A stretch of DNA of 64,000 bases from the NCBI GenBank assembly GCA_046314755.1, contig JBKDBG010000054.1:1-64000 (forward strand). Direction: 5' to 3'. Below are positions 62,117-64,000 of the stretch, piece by piece. A program made the translations under genes and the position numbers. Every line of letters starts with the position of its first letter. Position 1 is the first letter of the stretch. Source of the DNA: UBA6183 sp046314755. GTDB lineage: Bacteria > Bacteroidota > Bacteroidia > UKL13-3. A model generated the notes under the pieces. It was not told the DNA's origin. It searched no databases and saw only the letters and a list, made by a program, of their open reading frames with translations.

Positions 62117-64000
62117 ATGAAAACACAAACTAAAAAAATTACTTTTCCTGTTTTAGGCATGACTTGTGCCGGATGTGCCTCAAGCGTTGAAAGCATGTTA
62201 AAACGCACAGATGGTGTTGCCGATGCTGCCGTAAACTATGCCAATCAAACCGCATGGGCTGAGGTTCCTGAAAATTTTGATGTGAAGCTACTTCAACAAG
62301 CTGTGCAAGCTATTGGATATGATTTGGTGATTGATGTAGAAGATCCAAAATTGATACAAGAAGAAATCCGGCTCAAACAATATAAAGAACTCAAACATCG
62401 CACCATTTGGGCCACTATTTTATCATTACCGGTTGTTGTAATCGGTATGTTTTTTATGGATATGCCTTATGGCAATTGGATATCTATGGCATTAAGCGCT
62501 CCTGTGGTGTTTTGGTTGGGTCGAAGTTTTTTTGTGAATGCATGGAAGCAAGCCAAACATCAAAAAGCCAATATGGATACACTGGTTGCTTTAAGCACAG
62601 GTATTGCTTTTTTGTTTAGTTTGTTTAACACCATTTATCCGCAGTTTTGGCACAAACAAGGTTTGCATGCACATGTATACTACGAAGCTGCAGCCGTGGT
62701 CATTTCCTTTATTTCTTTAGGTAAATTATTGGAAGAACGAGCCAAATCAAACACAACAACAGCCATTAAAAAACTAATGGGTCTTCAACCCAAAACGGTT
62801 GTTGCATTAATAGATGGTTGGGAAAAAGAAATTCCGATTGCACTAGTTCAAGAGGGTTACACATTATTGGTTAAGCCGGGCGATAAAATACCTGTGGATG
62901 GAAAAGTTGTTTCCGGAGAATCATTTGTTGATGAAAGCATGATAACAGGAGAGCCGGTTGCGCTGGAGAAAAAGGCAGGAGAGCAAGTTTTTGCAGGAAC
63001 CATTAATCAAAAGGGTAGTTTTTTATTTACTGCTGAAAAGGTTGGGGATGATACCCTATTGGCACAAATCATTAAAATGGTTCAACAAGCCCAGGGTTCG
63101 AAGGCTCCGGTTCAAAAATTGGCCGATAAAATAGCCGGTATTTTTGTTCCTGTGGTTGTAGGAATTGCTATCTTAACTTTTATGGTTTGGATGTTGTTGG
63201 GCGGAGAAAATGCGTTTACACACGCCTTGTTAACTGCAATAACCGTTTTGGTTATTGCTTGTCCGTGTGCATTGGGTTTGGCCACACCAACGGCCATTAT
63301 GGTGGGAGTGGGTAAAGGTGCGGAAAACAACATGTTGATTAAAGATGCCGAAAGTTTGGAGTTGGCACATCGTGTAGATGCTGTGATACTAGACAAAACA
63401 GGAACCATTACAGAGGGCAAACCGGTTGTGGTGAATACATTAGAAAGTAATGAATTAACCGTGGTTGATAAGCAAGTATTGTTCAACATTGAATCTCAAT
63501 CGGAACACCCATTAGCAGATGCCGTGGCCAATTATTTAAAAGTAGAAACAGTTGAGCGAATCTTTTTGAATCACTTTGAAAGCATTACCGGAAAAGGTGT
63601 AGAGGCTAATTATCTAAACACAACATATCTGATAGGGAATAAACAATTAATGTTGGATAAAGGCATCAACATTACTCTGCAGCAAATGCAATATGCGGAT
63701 GCTTGTCAAGCTCAGGCACAAACAGTGGTGTATTTTGCAGCACGCAACCAAGTGTTGTGTTTAATGGCTATTGCCGATAAAATCAAAGCCACTTCTGCAA
63801 CCGCTATTCAGCAATTGAAAAACGGAGGTGTTGAAGTGTATATGCTAACGGGAGATAATCAACAAACAGCAACAGCGGTTGCAAAGCAAGTGGGCATCAA
63901 ACAATTTAGGGCCGAATTTTTACCCGCTGATAAGGCAAATTTTATTAAACAATTACAAGCAGAAGGAAGGGTGGTTGCTATGGTGGGCGATGGTATAAAC
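62117..64000 (+). CDS. copA: Copper-translocating P-type ATPase (partial, runs off right edge)
   Basis: The first 628 codons of a P1B ATPase. GMTCAGC (Cys17, Cys20) is an N-terminal metal-binding domain; eight membrane helices are expected, with the copper channel CPCALGLATP (Cys382, Cys384); DKTGT has Asp426 as the phosphorylated residue; SEHPLAD is the nucleotide-binding HP motif and MVGDGIN at the window's end is the hinge motif. The C-terminal part is missing because of the window edge, not truncation of the gene. It exports Cu(I). An AraC/HMA-like regulator precedes it. Confidence 0.93.
   Translation, partial: MKTQTKKITFPVLGMTCAGCASSVESMLKRTDGVADAAVNYANQTAWAEVPENFDVKLLQQAVQAIGYDLVIDVEDPKLIQEEIRLKQYKELKHRTIWATILSLPVVVIGMFFMDMPYGNWISMALSAPVVFWLGRSFFVNAWKQAKHQKANMDTLVALSTGIAFLFSLFNTIYPQFWHKQGLHAHVYYEAAAVVISFISLGKLLEERAKSNTTTAIKKLMGLQPKTVVALIDGWEKEIPIALVQEGYTLLVKPGDKIPVDGKVVSGESFVDESMITGEPVALEKKAGEQVFAGTINQKGSFLFTAEKVGDDTLLAQIIKMVQQAQGSKAPVQKLADKIAGIFVPVVVGIAILTFMVWMLLGGENAFTHALLTAITVLVIACPCALGLATPTAIMVGVGKGAENNMLIKDAESLELAHRVDAVILDKTGTITEGKPVVVNTLESNELTVVDKQVLFNIESQSEHPLADAVANYLKVETVERIFLNHFESITGKGVEANYLNTTYLIGNKQLMLDKGINITLQQMQYADACQAQAQTVVYFAARNQVLCLMAIADKIKATSATAIQQLKNGGVEVYMLTGDNQQTATAVAKQVGIKQFRAEFLPADKANFIKQLQAEGRVVAMVGDGIN

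Overview
The window comes from a member of the Bacteroidota. Three kinds of evidence agree. First, two secreted proteins end in type IX secretion sorting domains: a type A tail at 32974-34236 and a gliding-motility/CHU_C type B tail at 51731-53467. Second, the best promoters follow the Bacteroidota pattern of TTG or TTTG, 18-20 bases, then TAnnTTTG (tRNA-Phe, the IscA-type gene, rpsT). Third, the families present are typical of that phylum: two-component propeller kinases, a YbeY with a GYKD motif, a czcA-czcC-czcB gene order and many short lipoproteins. The DNA is AT-rich and densely coded with mostly ordinary chromosomal genes. I see no prophage, intact insertion sequence, CRISPR array or rRNA operon. 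Genus cannot be judged from the sequence alone.

Layout. 1-11 kb: an SDR-type epimerase, lipoproteins, a nucleotidyltransferase, glyA, tsaB, then a minus-strand cluster of flippase, acyltransferase and purine nucleoside phosphorylase. 11-17 kb: two signalling units meet tail to tail, a TPR histidine kinase and a minus-strand operon of outer-membrane barrel, small PstS-like binding protein, PAS/HAMP kinase and CheY-like regulator. 17.5-23.5 kb: a heavy-metal RND efflux operon. 24.3-24.9 kb: an intact tRNA-Phe gene embedded in an array of broken tRNA-Phe pieces carrying a palindromic insert. 24.9-39.4 kb: a membrane iron-sulfur protein, mnmH-selD (selenium for tRNA), a propeller kinase with its LuxR-type regulator, secreted proteins of unknown role, and an HdrB-like iron-sulfur protein. 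39.4-49 kb: rbfA, an A-type Fe-S carrier, rpsT, a DedA protein, a LolC/E-like permease, a methyltransferase, GtrA, a LysM protein with a degenerate transglycosylase domain, gatA, tatA and an rRNA pseudouridine synthase with a repetitive tail.

49-60 kb is a run of plus-strand genes: two M16 peptidases, a type B T9SS substrate, ybeY, mnmG, a methyltransferase, an Ig-like lipoprotein and pheS. Three near-perfect parS centromere-like sites lie within 2.9 kb (51020, 52970, 53886), the last directly upstream of mnmG. An AT-rich gap with DnaA-box-like words lies 4.4 kb further on. This suggests the window lies close to the chromosomal replication origin. 60-64 kb: a DOPA-dioxygenase-like enzyme, then a copper module of an AraC-type regulator with an N-terminal metal-binding-like domain and a CopA-type P-ATPase that runs off the right edge.

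The most notable signals are the tRNA-Phe array with hairpins placed in the D-loop and T-loop, the parS cluster, and the barrel/binding-protein/kinase/regulator operon, which looks like a solute-sensing system.
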